Below are positions 1 through 8,768 of a stretch of 57,353 nucleotides of DNA, piece by piece. The position numbers and the translations under genes are program-made. The DNA lies in NCBI RefSeq assembly GCF_025869515.1, contig NZ_JAOZVR010000074.1, positions 1 to 57,353 on the forward strand, in the 5' to 3' direction. Below the pieces are notes generated by a model that was not told where the DNA came from, made no database searches, and saw nothing but the letters and a program-made list of their open reading frames with translations. This DNA comes from Ferrovibrio sp. Lineage in GTDB: Bacteria; Pseudomonadota; Alphaproteobacteria; Ferrovibrionales; Ferrovibrionaceae. The stretch's first letter is position 1. Every line of letters begins with the position of its first letter.

Positions 1-878
1 TGCAATCGCGTGTCATCATCACGTGCGCCGTGACCGGCAACCAGACCACGCCGGAGATGACGCCTCATCTGCCGATCACACCCGAAGAGATTGCCGAGGC
101 CTGCCTGGGCGCGGCCGAGGCGGGCGCGGCCAGCGTGCATATCCACGTGCGCGATCCGAAGACCGGCCGGCCGTCGATGGAGATCGACTATTATCGCGAC
201 GTTATCGATCGCATCCGCGCCAGGAACAAACCGCTCATCATCAACCTCACCACCGGGCCGGGCGGCCGGTTCGTGCCGGACGCGGATGATCCGAAAGTCG
301 CCGGCCCCGGCACCACGTTGACGCGGCCCGAAAACAGGGTCGCACATATTGCGCAGCTGAAGCCGGACATCGCGACCCTCGATCTCAACACCATGAATTC
401 CGGCAAGCAGGTGGTCATCAATACGCCGGACAACGTTCGTCGCATGGCTGCGGTGATCAACGATGCGGGCGTGAAGCCCGAGATCGAACTGTTCGATTCC
501 GGCGACATCGCCCTGTGCAGCGACCTCGTCCGTGACGGCACGCTGAAAGGCCCGGTCCTGTGCTCGATCGTCATGGGCGTGAAATACGGTTTCCAGCCAT
601 CGCCGGAAACGGTGCTGTATGCGCGCGGCCTGCTGCCGCCCGGCGCCGTATGGACCGCGTTCGGCACCGGTCGTATGTCTTTTCCGATGGTGGCGCAATC
701 CTGTCTGGCAGGCGGCCATGTCCGCGTCGGACTGGAAGATGCGGTCTATCTCGCGAGGGACATGCTTGCCCCGTCCAATGCCGCGATGGTGGAGAAGGCG
801 CGCGGCATTGTCGAATCGCTTGGCGGGCAGATCGCGACCGCGCGACAGGCCCGTGAAATTCTATCGCTGCCAGTGTAA
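1..878 (+). CDS. BKACE family beta-keto acid cleavage enzyme (DUF849), 5' end missing
   Basis: BKACE enzymes are zinc-dependent TIM barrels that condense a beta-keto acid with acetyl-CoA to give acetoacetate and a new CoA ester; the best known member is 3-keto-5-aminohexanoate cleavage enzyme. The reading frame is open to the left edge: codons before the GTG at 30 encode VIITCAVTG, the usual first strand of this family, so the true start lies upstream and the GTG is internal. The HIHVRD motif supplies two metal-binding histidines (138-140 and 144-146), and a Glu in GLEDAV (735-737) is the likely third ligand. It heads an operon with a Bug receptor, an SDR and an aldehyde dehydrogenase, which suggests the last step of a catabolic route. 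The actual beta-keto acid cannot be read from the sequence. Confidence 0.9.
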   Translation, partial: QSRVIITCAVTGNQTTPEMTPHLPITPEEIAEACLGAAEAGAASVHIHVRDPKTGRPSMEIDYYRDVIDRIRARNKPLIINLTTGPGGRFVPDADDPKVAGPGTTLTRPENRVAHIAQLKPDIATLDLNTMNSGKQVVINTPDNVRRMAAVINDAGVKPEIELFDSGDIALCSDLVRDGTLKGPVLCSIVMGVKYGFQPSPETVLYARGLLPPGAVWTAFGTGRMSFPMVAQSCLAGGHVRVGLEDAVYLARDMLAPSNAAMVEKARGIVESLGGQIATARQAREILSLPV

Positions 879-946
879 CGGAAAGAATGGTCTGACGAGG
901 TCAAAAACAATCGCAGCGTAAATGCTGCATCAAAATCGGAGGAAAC

Positions 947-1915
947 ATGCGTCTGCTCTCTTTTGCCCTCTTGGGCCTTGCACTTGCTTTTTCACCCTGT
1001 CATGAGGCGGTGGCGGAAGGATGGCCGGATCGCCCGGTCACCATGATCGTGCCGTTCCCTCCGGGTTCTGCCGTCGACTTCCTCGCGCGGGCCACCGCCA
1101 GCCATCTGGCTGAAAGTTACGGCAAGCCGTTCGTCGTCGAGAACCGCACGGGCGCGGGCGGCAATATCGGCGGCGCCGCGGTGGCCAAGGCGCCAGCCGA
1201 TGGCTACACGCTGTTGTTCGGGACGCCGTCGCCGATAGCGATCAACAAGTTGATGTACAAGGGGCTGAGCTATGATTCGGCGAAGGATTTCATGCCGGTC
1301 GTGCTCGTTGCCAGATCGCCGCTCATGATCTCGACGAGGCTCGGTTTTCCGGCGAAGACCTTCGAGGAGCTGATCGCTTATGCCAAGAAAAATCCGGGCA
1401 AGGTCAATGTCGGCAATCCGGGCAATGGCACGCTCGGGCATATCACGGCGGAGCTGATCCAGCAGTTTACCGGCGTGACGATGACGATGGTGCCCTATCG
1501 CGGTACGGTACCGCTGATGACCGACCTTCTTGGCGGGCAGGTGGATGTCGCCATGGATTTCATGCCGACCTATGTGCCGCAGGTGATTGAGCGCAAGATC
1601 AACGCACTTGCAGTGACGACCAGCCAGCGCAGCAAGCAGCTGCCTGACGTGCCGACGGTACAGGAAGCAGGCTTCAAGGGTTTCGAGGCCTCGGCGTGGT
1701 ATGCGATGGTTGCGCCGACCGGCACGCCCCCCGACATCATCGGCAAGCTGAACAAGGGCGTGAACGACTTCCTGAAAAGCGACATGACCAAGAGCCTTCT
1801 CGAGCAGAATACCCTGGAAGGCGTCGGTGGATCGCCGGAAGACCTCAAGGCCTTCATCGCAAGCGAACTTGCCAAGTGGAAGCCGGTGATCGAGGCGGCA
1901 AAGATTTCGATGTAG
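947..1915 (+). CDS. Bug/TctC family periplasmic substrate-binding protein
   Basis: 322 residues with a Sec signal peptide (hydrophobic stretch about residues 3-23, cleavage likely after AVAEG) followed by the Bug signature WPDRPVTMIVPFPPGSAVD. The family comprises two-lobed periplasmic receptors of tripartite tricarboxylate transporters that typically bind carboxylates through two structured waters. The start ATG has a good Shine-Dalgarno (CGGAGGAAAC). No TctA or TctB membrane gene lies in the window, so this is an orphan receptor, as is common for this expanded family. Lying 68 bp after BKACE and before an SDR and an aldehyde dehydrogenase, it probably delivers the operon's carboxylate substrate, possibly with TctAB encoded elsewhere. 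Confidence 0.92.
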   Translation: MRLLSFALLGLALAFSPCHEAVAEGWPDRPVTMIVPFPPGSAVDFLARATASHLAESYGKPFVVENRTGAGGNIGGAAVAKAPADGYTLLFGTPSPIAINKLMYKGLSYDSAKDFMPVVLVARSPLMISTRLGFPAKTFEELIAYAKKNPGKVNVGNPGNGTLGHITAELIQQFTGVTMTMVPYRGTVPLMTDLLGGQVDVAMDFMPTYVPQVIERKINALAVTTSQRSKQLPDVPTVQEAGFKGFEASAWYAMVAPTGTPPDIIGKLNKGVNDFLKSDMTKSLLEQNTLEGVGGSPEDLKAFIASELAKWKPVIEAAKISM

Positions 1916-1976
1916 CTGGGCGGGGCCGCCAGTGCGCGGCCCCGAAGCCGTTAGCTGAACTGTAAGAGTGGTGTGA

Positions 1977-2738
1977 ATGGCCAGTATTGAAATTCCTGTG
2001 CTGCCGGTTCCGAAGGTTGCACTTGTCACCGGCAGCAGCAGCGGTATCGGCAAGGCGACCGCCGCCCGCCTCGCCGCCATGGGATCGGCAGTTGTGGTCG
2101 GCTACAACAGCCGGCAGGCCCTGGCGGAAGAAGTCGTTGCCGGCCTGCAGGGCAGCGGACATATGGCCCTGCGTATCGCAATCGAAGATTCCGCCTCCAT
2201 CGCCGAAGCGGCGAAGGCTGTGGGAGACCGCTATGGGCGACTCGATGCACTGGTCAATTGCGGGGGCGCGACCACGCCAGTGCCCGTCAATGATCTGGAC
2301 CGGCTGACGGACGATATCTTCGACCGCGCCGTTGCGATCAATCTGCGCGGACCCTTTGCCATGATCCGCGCCTTCCGTTCCCTTCTGGAATGTGGCGACC
2401 AGGCGGCGATTGTGAACATTTCCTCCATTGCTGCCCGTACGGGGCTGGGCAGCAGCCTGGCCTATCTGTCGGCAAAGGCAGGCGTCGACGCGCTCACCAT
2501 CGCGCTCGCGAAAGTGCTTGCGCCGCGAATCCGCGTCTTCTCCGTCTCACCCGCCGGCGTGGATACGGAATTCGTTCCCGGCCGCAGCCGCGAGCAACTG
2601 CTGAAGGTGGCGGAAAAGCTGCCGCTGGCCCATGTCACTATGCCGGACGATGTCGCAAGGGCGGTGATCGCCTGTCTCGTTAATCTGACCAGCTCGACGG
2701 GCATTGTGGTGCCCGTGGATGAGGGCAGACATCTTTAA
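1977..2738 (+). CDS. Short-chain dehydrogenase/reductase (SDR)
   Basis: 253 residues, the classical SDR length. The N-terminal Rossmann motif TGSSSGIG (from about residue 18) binds NAD(P); NCGG replaces the usual NNAG structural motif. The catalytic serine lies in NISSIAA and the YxxxK pair in YLSAKAG. The C-terminal segment is typical of the FabG-like group. It presumably oxidises or reduces an alcohol/ketone intermediate of the pathway that also uses the neighbouring aldehyde dehydrogenase and BKACE. Only 13 bp separate its stop from the next start, so the two are co-transcribed. The substrate is not recognisable. Confidence 0.92.
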   Translation: MASIEIPVLPVPKVALVTGSSSGIGKATAARLAAMGSAVVVGYNSRQALAEEVVAGLQGSGHMALRIAIEDSASIAEAAKAVGDRYGRLDALVNCGGATTPVPVNDLDRLTDDIFDRAVAINLRGPFAMIRAFRSLLECGDQAAIVNISSIAARTGLGSSLAYLSAKAGVDALTIALAKVLAPRIRVFSVSPAGVDTEFVPGRSREQLLKVAEKLPLAHVTMPDDVARAVIACLVNLTSSTGIVVPVDEGRHL

Positions 2739-2751
2739 GGATGAGCAGGGA

Positions 2752-4170
2752 ATGATCGAGAAGCTGAAATTCTATATCGACGGCGGCTGGGTGAATCCGT
2801 CCGTGCCGTCAACCTTGGGCATAACGAACCCTGCGACGGAGGAGACCTTCGCGCGAATCAGCCTGGGTTCCCGGCAGGATGTTGATCTGGCAGTAAAGGC
2901 GGCACGCCTTGCTTTCGCGACATATTCCGGGGTCAGTGTCGAGGATCGCCTGGCCTGGCTTCGGAAGATCATCGAAGGGTTTAAGGCACGCCTGCCGGAA
3001 CTGGCGCGAACGATGACCCTGGAAATGGGCGCACCCATCACGTTTGCGACCGAGCGCCAGGCGACTGTCGCGCTCTTTCATTTCGAGGAAGCGGCACGCG
3101 TGCTGGCGCAATACCGGTTCGAGGAGCCGATGGGGAACGGGGTCATCCGCCGCGAACCGATCGGCGTCTGCGGCCTGATCACGCCATGGAACTGGCCGCT
3201 GAACCAGGTGGCCTCCAAAGTCGCGCCGGCACTGGCTACCGGCTGCACGGTCGTTCTGAAGCCCAGCGAGATCGCGCCACTCAGCGCGATGCTGCTGGCG
3301 GAGATCATTCACGATGCCGGCCTCCCGGCGGGCGTCTTCAATCTTGTGAACGGCGACGGCCCCACGGTCGGCGAAGCCATCGCTGCCCATCCGGAAATCG
3401 ACATGGTGTCCATCACCGGCTCGACAGCGGCCGGTGTAAGAGTGGCCAAACTGGCAGCCGACACGGTCAAGCGCGTCGCGCAGGAACTGGGCGGCAAGTC
3501 CGCCAACATCATTCTTCCCGATGCCGACCTGAAGGCTGCCGTGATCGCGGGCGTCCATGCCTGTTACACGAATGGCGGGCAGAACTGCCAGTCGCCCACC
3601 CGCATGCTGATCCCGCGGACGCAGCGGGATGCGGCCTTCGCGGCGGCGCGCCAGGCGGTTGACACCATTCGCCTGGGAGATCCACTCGATCCGGCCTCCA
3701 CCATGGGGCCGCTGGTGAGCCAGGCGCAGTTCGACAAGGTCCAGGCTCTGATCCAGTCGGGCCTCGATGAGGGTGCGACCCTGGTAGCAGGCGGAACCGG
3801 GCGGCCGGCCGACCTCAACCGCGGATATTATGTCCGCCCGACCGTCTTCGGCGATGTGACGCCGCAGATGCGGATCGCCCGCGAGGAGATCTTCGGCCCC
3901 GTGCTGGCGATCCTGGGCTATGACACCGAGGATGAAGCCGTCGAGATCGCCAACGACACGCCGTTCGGTCTGGCGGGTTTCGTGCAGTCGAAGAACCGCG
4001 ACCATGCCCGCGCCGTCGCCAACCGCATCCGGGCCGGGCGCGTCTACCTCAACGGCGCGCCTTTCGACCGCAGCCTGCCCTTCGGCGGCTACAAGCAGTC
4101 TGGCAACGGGCGTGAATTCGGAGTTTTCGGATTCGAGGAGTATCTCGAAGTGAAGGCCATTCTCGGCTAG
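2752..4170 (+). CDS. NAD(P)-dependent aldehyde dehydrogenase
   Basis: 472 residues from the ATG at 2752, just downstream of an AAGGA/CAGGG ribosome-binding region. An in-frame start at 2704 would overlap the SDR and adds residues unlike the family, so I rejected it. The expected ALDH landmarks are present: the PWNWPL oxyanion/cofactor segment, GSTAAGV, the general base Glu245 in QELGGKS, the nucleophile Cys279 in GGQNCQSP, EEIFGPV, and a C-terminal PFGGYKQSGNGRE. It oxidises an aldehyde to the acid in the cytoplasm. It is the last gene of the BKACE operon and is followed by a strong terminator. The substrate is unknown. Confidence 0.95.
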   Translation: MIEKLKFYIDGGWVNPSVPSTLGITNPATEETFARISLGSRQDVDLAVKAARLAFATYSGVSVEDRLAWLRKIIEGFKARLPELARTMTLEMGAPITFATERQATVALFHFEEAARVLAQYRFEEPMGNGVIRREPIGVCGLITPWNWPLNQVASKVAPALATGCTVVLKPSEIAPLSAMLLAEIIHDAGLPAGVFNLVNGDGPTVGEAIAAHPEIDMVSITGSTAAGVRVAKLAADTVKRVAQELGGKSANIILPDADLKAAVIAGVHACYTNGGQNCQSPTRMLIPRTQRDAAFAAARQAVDTIRLGDPLDPASTMGPLVSQAQFDKVQALIQSGLDEGATLVAGGTGRPADLNRGYYVRPTVFGDVTPQMRIAREEIFGPVLAILGYDTEDEAVEIANDTPFGLAGFVQSKNRDHARAVANRIRAGRVYLNGAPFDRSLPFGGYKQSGNGREFGVFGFEEYLEVKAILG

Positions 4171-4205
4171 CGGCTGACACGGCCGCTAGTGCCTCCCGGC
4201 CTGTA

Positions 4206-4240
4206 ACGCCGGCGTTTCACTGAAACGCCGGCGTCTTTTT
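4206..4240 (+). terminator. Rho-independent terminator after the BKACE operon
   Basis: A perfect 14-bp inverted repeat (4206-4219 with 4221-4234, ACGCCGGCGTTTCA pairing with its complement around one base) is followed by CTTTTT at 4235-4240. The T-run lies only on the plus-strand side, so it terminates the operon ending at 4170 and not the convergent minus-strand gene. Confidence 0.93.
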
Positions 4241-4251
4241 ACGTTCCGGCA

Positions 4252-5337
4252 TCAGTTACCGGCAAACTTGTCCAGGCCCTTGCGCTGCAGCCATTTGGAG
4301 AGTTGGTCGGCCACGGCTTCGTTGTTGAGGTCGGCGAAGGGGATATGCGAGTTGCCGCGCAGGCCCGCATCCGGCAGTTTCAGTACCTCGCAGTCGCCAC
4401 CATGCTTGTTCACGATGCCGCAGAAGGTTTTCGCCACCTCGGCCGAATTTTTCCAGATCGGGCGGGTGTCGGTATAATCGCCGAACACCATCTGGATCGG
4501 GAATTTCGTCAGCTTCATGAACTCGGCCAGTGGCACGGAGTGGGGACCGTAGGGTGCTTTCGGCTGCGGTTCGGGGCCCTCGCCAATCGGGAAAACGAAC
4601 CCCGGGGTCTCATAAGCGACAATCCCCTTCATGTTGCTGCTGTTCGCCTTGAGCGCCGACAGCAGCGCGCGCCAGCCGCCGGCGGAATTGGTGAGGGCGA
4701 TGACGGGGCCGATCCGGTCGATGGCCTGGCCGCCGGCCTCGGCCTGCAGCAGGGCATTGTCCAGTGTGTCGTATTCGTCGTAACGGGCGCGGGTCGCCTG
4801 GTTCCAGGCTTCCTTGTCGGCGGTCGGGAATTGCAGGCCCGGATGCCAGTTAGGATAGGTGATGCCGAAGCGCCAGGCGGCGAAGTTACGCTGGTCGAAA
4901 TAATCCGGCGTATAGGTGATCGGCTCGCAGCTCCAGTTCGCGCGGCCGACGCGCGGGCCATCCCACAGATACACGGGATAGCCTTTGCGCAGGAACATGC
5001 TCTTGAAGCCTTCCCCGCCATCCCAGCGGTTCTCCCACACCTTGGTGCTGGAGCTGTGCCACATGACCAGGCCGACCTGCCGGCGCTTCTGCGGGATAAA
5101 GTATTCGACGTATCCGTGGTCGCAGGAGAGCGTCTCGTTGGGATTTTTCGGGTTGGCAATCATTCTGCCCCCCACCTCATACGCGCCTGTCGAGTCCAGG
5201 ACGATCGGCGGTTTCGCCGCAGTCGAATTCCCTTGCGCGCAGGCAGCAAGGCTGAGTCCGGTCAGCAGCGCTGCTGCGACATGGAGTTTTAACTGTTTCG
5301 AGTCTTTAGAACGGTTTTTGTTTTTCCCGCACGTCAT
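4252..5337 (-). CDS. Lipoprotein alpha/beta hydrolase, esterase 713-like
   Basis: 361 residues from the ATG at 5337, preceded by GGAGGG. The open frame extends much further upstream, but that part is antisense to the regulator. A basic N-terminus and hydrophobic helix end in a lipobox LAAC (Cys33), so it is probably an envelope lipoprotein. The likely nucleophile is Ser218 in TNSAGGW, where the usual first Gly of GxSxG is replaced. Glu243 (AYETPG) and His331 (GNSHIPFADLNN) complete a plausible Ser-Glu-His triad. From memory, this atypical pattern and spacing resembles Alcaligenes esterase 713. It is divergent from an iclR gene with an operator between them, so its expression is probably controlled by that regulator. 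The ester substrate is unknown. Confidence 0.8.
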   Translation of the reverse strand: MTCGKNKNRSKDSKQLKLHVAAALLTGLSLAACAQGNSTAAKPPIVLDSTGAYEVGGRMIANPKNPNETLSCDHGYVEYFIPQKRRQVGLVMWHSSSTKVWENRWDGGEGFKSMFLRKGYPVYLWDGPRVGRANWSCEPITYTPDYFDQRNFAAWRFGITYPNWHPGLQFPTADKEAWNQATRARYDEYDTLDNALLQAEAGGQAIDRIGPVIALTNSAGGWRALLSALKANSSNMKGIVAYETPGFVFPIGEGPEPQPKAPYGPHSVPLAEFMKLTKFPIQMVFGDYTDTRPIWKNSAEVAKTFCGIVNKHGGDCEVLKLPDAGLRGNSHIPFADLNNEAVADQLSKWLQRKGLDKFAGN

Positions 5338-5415
5338 GATGTGCCTCCCTCCGGCTTTTCTTGTGCCGGCGACCCTACAGATGAAGGATGAGGAGCGGGA
5401 CAGGAAGTTCCGGTC

Positions 5416-5432
5416 ATTCCGCAATCCGGAAT
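5416..5432. promoter_or_regulatory. Palindromic operator, probably for the adjacent IclR regulator
   Basis: ATTCCG-CAATC-CGGAAT is a perfect 6-bp inverted repeat in the divergent gap, 79 bp upstream of the esterase start and 64 bp upstream of the iclR start. An extra GTTCCGG half-site lies at 5408-5414. A closely similar palindrome occurs at 6293. Operators of this type are usual for IclR-family proteins; assignment to this regulator is inferred. Confidence 0.7.
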
Positions 5433-5496
5433 GTACTTGCCTTGGCATGGCCAGCGTTTCACAATACGAAACAAGCAACGTGTTTGAGGAAACGCC

Positions 5497-6276
5497 ATGT
5501 CCCCGGCCGCCGATCAGGTGCAATCGGTTACGCGCGCGCTCGATCTCCTGCAGGCGCTGAACCGTCAGAAGGTCGCCTCGATCAAGCAGCTGCACGATAC
5601 GACCGGCCTGCCCAAGCCGACCATCGTGCGCCTGCTCAGAACGCTGACCGTGCGGGGCTATGTCGTTAACGATCCCCGGCAGGGCGGCTATTCCGTGACC
5701 TCGCAGGTGCGCGCGCTGAGCTGCGGCTTCCACGGCGATCCGCTGGTGGTTGAGGCGGGACGGGCCTGGGCGATCGATCTTACCCGCCGGTTCAAGTGGC
5801 CGGCGGCGATTGCGGTGCTTGACGAAGACGCGATGACTGTACGTTTCAGCACCATCCCCGACAGCCCCATCTCGCCGTTCCACGGCACGGTGGGTCTGCG
5901 GCTCAGCCTGGTGTCGCGCAGCCTGGGGCGGGCCTATCTCGCGTTTTGCCCCGCCGCAGAACGCAACATCCTGCTGCAGATGCTGTCGGCGTCGAAAGAT
6001 CCCGAAGATGCATCGGCCCGCCGGCCCACTGCGCTGCTGCGCAGCCTGCAACCCATTCGCAGCCAGGGCTTCGCCGAGCGCGATCCGACCGTCGAGCCAA
6101 AATCCTCCTCCACGCTGGCGGTTCCGGTGATGGATGGCGACCGCGTGCTGGCAACCCTGGGGCTGACCTATTTCACCTCGGCCATGAAGCGCGCCCAGGC
6201 GGTGGAGCTCTATGTGCCGCATCTGCGCGAGGCGGCGGAGAACATCACGCGCAGCATCAGTCGCCTGGGGAGCTGA
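5497..6276 (+). CDS. IclR family transcriptional regulator
   Basis: 259 residues, standard for IclR proteins. Residues about 8-70 form the winged helix-turn-helix (SVTRALDLLQALNRQKVASI, then LPKPTIVRLLRTL as recognition region). The rest is the effector-binding GAF-like domain, with the usual conserved segment SSSTLAVPVMDGDRVLATLGLTY. The ATG follows a TGAGGA ribosome-binding site. The flanking sites at 5416 and 6293 place it to control the esterase, itself and the bicupin operon downstream. IclR proteins commonly sense small aromatic or carboxylic pathway metabolites; the ligand here is unknown. Confidence 0.94.
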   Translation: MSPAADQVQSVTRALDLLQALNRQKVASIKQLHDTTGLPKPTIVRLLRTLTVRGYVVNDPRQGGYSVTSQVRALSCGFHGDPLVVEAGRAWAIDLTRRFKWPAAIAVLDEDAMTVRFSTIPDSPISPFHGTVGLRLSLVSRSLGRAYLAFCPAAERNILLQMLSASKDPEDASARRPTALLRSLQPIRSQGFAERDPTVEPKSSSTLAVPVMDGDRVLATLGLTYFTSAMKRAQAVELYVPHLREAAENITRSISRLGS

Positions 6277-6292
6277 TACCCGGCAAAGGTCG

Positions 6293-6307
6293 TTCCGTAA
6301 TACGGAA
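6293..6307. promoter_or_regulatory. Second IclR-type palindrome, before the bicupin operon
   Basis: TTCCGTA-A-TACGGAA is a perfect 7-bp inverted repeat about 85 bp before the GTG start at 6392. A further TTCCGTA half-site follows at 6342-6348. The shared TTCCG...CGGAA core with the site at 5416 implies one regulator acting on both sides of its own gene. Confidence 0.7.
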
Positions 6308-6391
6308 TGCCACAGAAATCTTCGCCACGCAGCGGCGCACCTTCCGTATGATCCGGTCCAATCGACCGGCTCATGACGAGGGAGGCATGCC

Positions 6392-7297
6392 GTGTACAAC
6401 CCCAGCGATCCGCGGGCGGGCCTGACGACCAAGCCGGCAGGCGCGCCGGCCGCGCCCATCACCGCTTATGGCGGCTGCGACTACGTACGCTTCTACCAGG
6501 AGACCCCGGAAGATGGTCCGGAGGGCAAGACCTGGTATGCGCGCGGTCAGAATTTCCTGATCGCCATCACCGATCCGGCGGAAGGCGCCGTGCTGATGCG
6601 CGCGGCGCAGCCGGATGAATATGCGATCATCCTGGACGACCCGAAGATCGAGGTGGAGATCACCACCGGTCAGGGTTCGCAGGTGGTGAAGGGCAATTCC
6701 CTGGCCTTCATCCCGCCTGGCAAATCGAGTGTGAAGGTGCTGAAGCCCGGTCGCATCGTGCGCATGTTCACCACGCAGTCGACCGACCTCGTGGCGAAGT
6801 GCATCAACAATGCCTCCTACAGGGAGCCGAAGCCGGCGGTGGCTCCGGTCAAGCCCTGGCCGGTGCCGAAAGACGGGTTGAAGCTTCGCGTCTATTCGCT
6901 CGACGTGCCGCCGGAGAAGGGGCGCTTCGGGCGCATTTGGCGCTGCACGACCCTGATGATCAACTACATCGATCCGCGCCAGGGTCCGCGCGACCCAACC
7001 ACGCTCTCGCCGCATCATCACGACGATTTCGAGCAGGGTTCCCTCGCGCTGGAAGGCGAATTCGTTCACCACATTCGCTGGCCCTGGACGCCGAACAGGC
7101 ATATCTGGCGCGACGACCAGCATGAGCTGTGCGGCAGTCCGTCCATCGCCGTCATCCCGCCGCCGTCGGTGCACACCACCGAAGCCGTCGGCAAGGGCCT
7201 GAACCAGCTCGTCGACCTGTTCTGCCCGCCGCGCATGGATTTCTCGCTGAAGCCCGGCTGGGTGCTGAATGCCGACGATTATCCGATGCCGGAATAG
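6392..7297 (+). CDS. Cupin-fold (bicupin) protein of unknown function
   Basis: 301 residues from a GTG start with a strong GGGAGG ribosome-binding site; the nearby ATG at 6387 is out of frame. Two cupin-like halves are visible. Residues about 50-130 carry beta-rich sequence with a PPGKSS turn. Residues about 185-285 contain [19 protein letters not shown], a good metal-binding cupin motif (several His plus Glu/Gln), ending with [11 protein letters not shown], where the His would be the last ligand. It starts a four-gene operon with an HpcH-type aldolase, a flavin reductase-like protein and DUF6282. It may be a metal-dependent isomerase or dioxygenase of the pathway. No characterised homologue was recognised. 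Confidence 0.75.
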   Translation: MYNPSDPRAGLTTKPAGAPAAPITAYGGCDYVRFYQETPEDGPEGKTWYARGQNFLIAITDPAEGAVLMRAAQPDEYAIILDDPKIEVEITTGQGSQVVKGNSLAFIPPGKSSVKVLKPGRIVRMFTTQSTDLVAKCINNASYREPKPAVAPVKPWPVPKDGLKLRVYSLDVPPEKGRFGRIWRCTTLMINYIDPRQGPRDPTTLSPHHHDDFEQGSLALEGEFVHHIRWPWTPNRHIWRDDQHELCGSPSIAVIPPPSVHTTEAVGKGLNQLVDLFCPPRMDFSLKPGWVLNADDYPMPE

Positions 7298-7332
7298 AGA
7301 GAGTCTGAACAGAGAATGAGTGAGCTTTAAGC

Positions 7333-8097
7333 ATGGCGGAGACGCGTTCTTTCCGGCAGCGGCTGCTGGCCGGCGACAAGCTGGTTGGCACATTCCTCAA
7401 GACACCGACCAGTCACGCCACCGAGATTGTCGCGGGTCTCGGTTTCGATTTCGTGGTCATCGATCAGGAACATGCGCCGTTCGACCGCACCACGACCGAC
7501 ATCGCGCTGATGGCGGCGCGTGGCAGTAACATTCCGGCACTGGTGCGTGTGTCCGGCCCGGATACGATCCTGTCCGTGCTCGATTGTGGTGCAACCGGCA
7601 TTCTGGTTCCGCATGTGGCGAGCGCCGATTATGCGCGCGAGGTGGCAGCTTTGTGCCGCTATCGCAATGGCCGCCGCGGCTATGCCACCAGCACCCGCGC
7701 CGGCGGTTATACGGCCGTCCCGATGTGGCAGCATATCCGCGCCTCGGACGATACGGTCACCGTCATCGCACAGATCGAGGACCCCGAGGCGCTTGACCGG
7801 ATCGACACGATCGCTGCGGTCGAGGGAATCGACTCGCTTTTCATCGGGCGTGGCGACCTGACGGCAGCCTTCGGCGATGAGACGCCCAATCCGCCGGCCA
7901 TACGGGCGGCGGTGGAGACGATAACGGCGGCGGCGCGCAAGGCGAACAAGCCGGTCAGCGTTTATGTCGGCGGCCGTCCCGAGGCGGAGTGGCTGCAGAG
8001 CCAAGGAGCGACAACCTTCATCTTGAATTCGGATCAGGGCTTTTTGCGTCAGGCGGCCACCAGGGGCCTCGCCGAGATGCGCGAAGTGCTCGGCTGA
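7333..8097 (+). CDS. HpcH/HpaI family class II aldolase
   Basis: 254 residues, the length of 2,4-dihydroxyhept-2-ene-1,7-dioate aldolase and relatives. These divalent-metal TIM barrels cleave 4-hydroxy-2-oxo acids to pyruvate (or a related oxo acid) and an aldehyde. Visible landmarks: IDQEHAPFD with the catalytic His47, ILVPHV, a metal-binding Glu in AQIEDPEAL and the metal-binding Asp in FIGRGDLTAAFG. The ribosome-binding site is weak. It lies 35 bp after the bicupin gene and 5 bp before the flavin reductase-like gene. It probably carries out the carbon-carbon cleavage of this cluster's pathway; exact substrate unknown. Confidence 0.9.
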   Translation: MAETRSFRQRLLAGDKLVGTFLKTPTSHATEIVAGLGFDFVVIDQEHAPFDRTTTDIALMAARGSNIPALVRVSGPDTILSVLDCGATGILVPHVASADYAREVAALCRYRNGRRGYATSTRAGGYTAVPMWQHIRASDDTVTVIAQIEDPEALDRIDTIAAVEGIDSLFIGRGDLTAAFGDETPNPPAIRAAVETITAAARKANKPVSVYVGGRPEAEWLQSQGATTFILNSDQGFLRQAATRGLAEMREVLG

Positions 8098-8102
8098 CTT
8101 CC

Positions 8103-8735
8103 ATGCTGGAGATTCGTCCTGCCGATCTGTCGGGCGACGCCGCCTATAAGCTGCTCTGCGGCGTCGTCGTGCCGCGGCCGATCGCCTGGGTCAGCACCAG
8201 GTCTGCGTCCGGTGTTTCGAACCTGGCGCCGTTCAGCTGTTTCACCTTCGTCTCACACCGCCCGCCGATGCTGGGCGTGAGTATTGGCCGAAGACCGAAC
8301 GGCCTCAAGGATACGGCGCGCAACATCCATGAGACGCAGGAATTCGTAGTCCATATCGGCGACGAGACCCTGCTCGATCCGCTGCATCGCAGCGGTGCGG
8401 AGTTTCCGCCCGAGATCAGCGAAGCCGATCTGCTCGGGCTCGAGCTGGTGCCCAGCAAACTGGTGGCCCCGCTGCGCGTGGCGAAGGCGCCGATCGCCAT
8501 GGAATGCCGGCTGCACAAGGTCGTCGATTTCGGCAGCAACCAGTTCTTCGCCGGCGAGATCCAGCTGTTCCATATCCGTGAGGGTCTCGCGGTGGACAAC
8601 AAGATCGACACCGGCCGTCTGCGGCCCATCGCACGCCTGGGCGGTCCGAACTATGCGACGCTTGGCGAGATCATCGGCATGACGCCGCAGGCCGAGCAAT
8701 CCAGCCCGCAAAAAAGCGCCGTCAGCTGGGGCTAG
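8103..8735 (+). CDS. Flavin reductase-like (FMN-binding split barrel) protein
   Basis: 210 residues from the ATG at 8103; the frame is open further upstream, but that stretch overlaps the aldolase gene and was discarded. The sequence VVPRPIAWVSTRSASGVSNLAPFSCFTFVSHRPP is the characteristic flavin-binding segment of flavin reductase-like domains, and NKIDTGRLRPIARLGGPNYATL is a typical C-terminus. Such proteins bind FMN and either reduce free flavin for a partner oxygenase or act in unknown redox steps. No monooxygenase partner is encoded in this operon. Confidence 0.88.
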   Translation: MLEIRPADLSGDAAYKLLCGVVVPRPIAWVSTRSASGVSNLAPFSCFTFVSHRPPMLGVSIGRRPNGLKDTARNIHETQEFVVHIGDETLLDPLHRSGAEFPPEISEADLLGLELVPSKLVAPLRVAKAPIAMECRLHKVVDFGSNQFFAGEIQLFHIREGLAVDNKIDTGRLRPIARLGGPNYATLGEIIGMTPQAEQSSPQKSAVSWG

Positions 8736-8768
8736 GGCGCGTTAACACCAACACCAGGAGACACAGCG

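Noticed and set aside
5338..6462. Upstream extension of the minus-strand esterase frame
   Set aside because: It is antisense to the iclR gene and its operators, and the true start has a Shine-Dalgarno and a lipoprotein signal.
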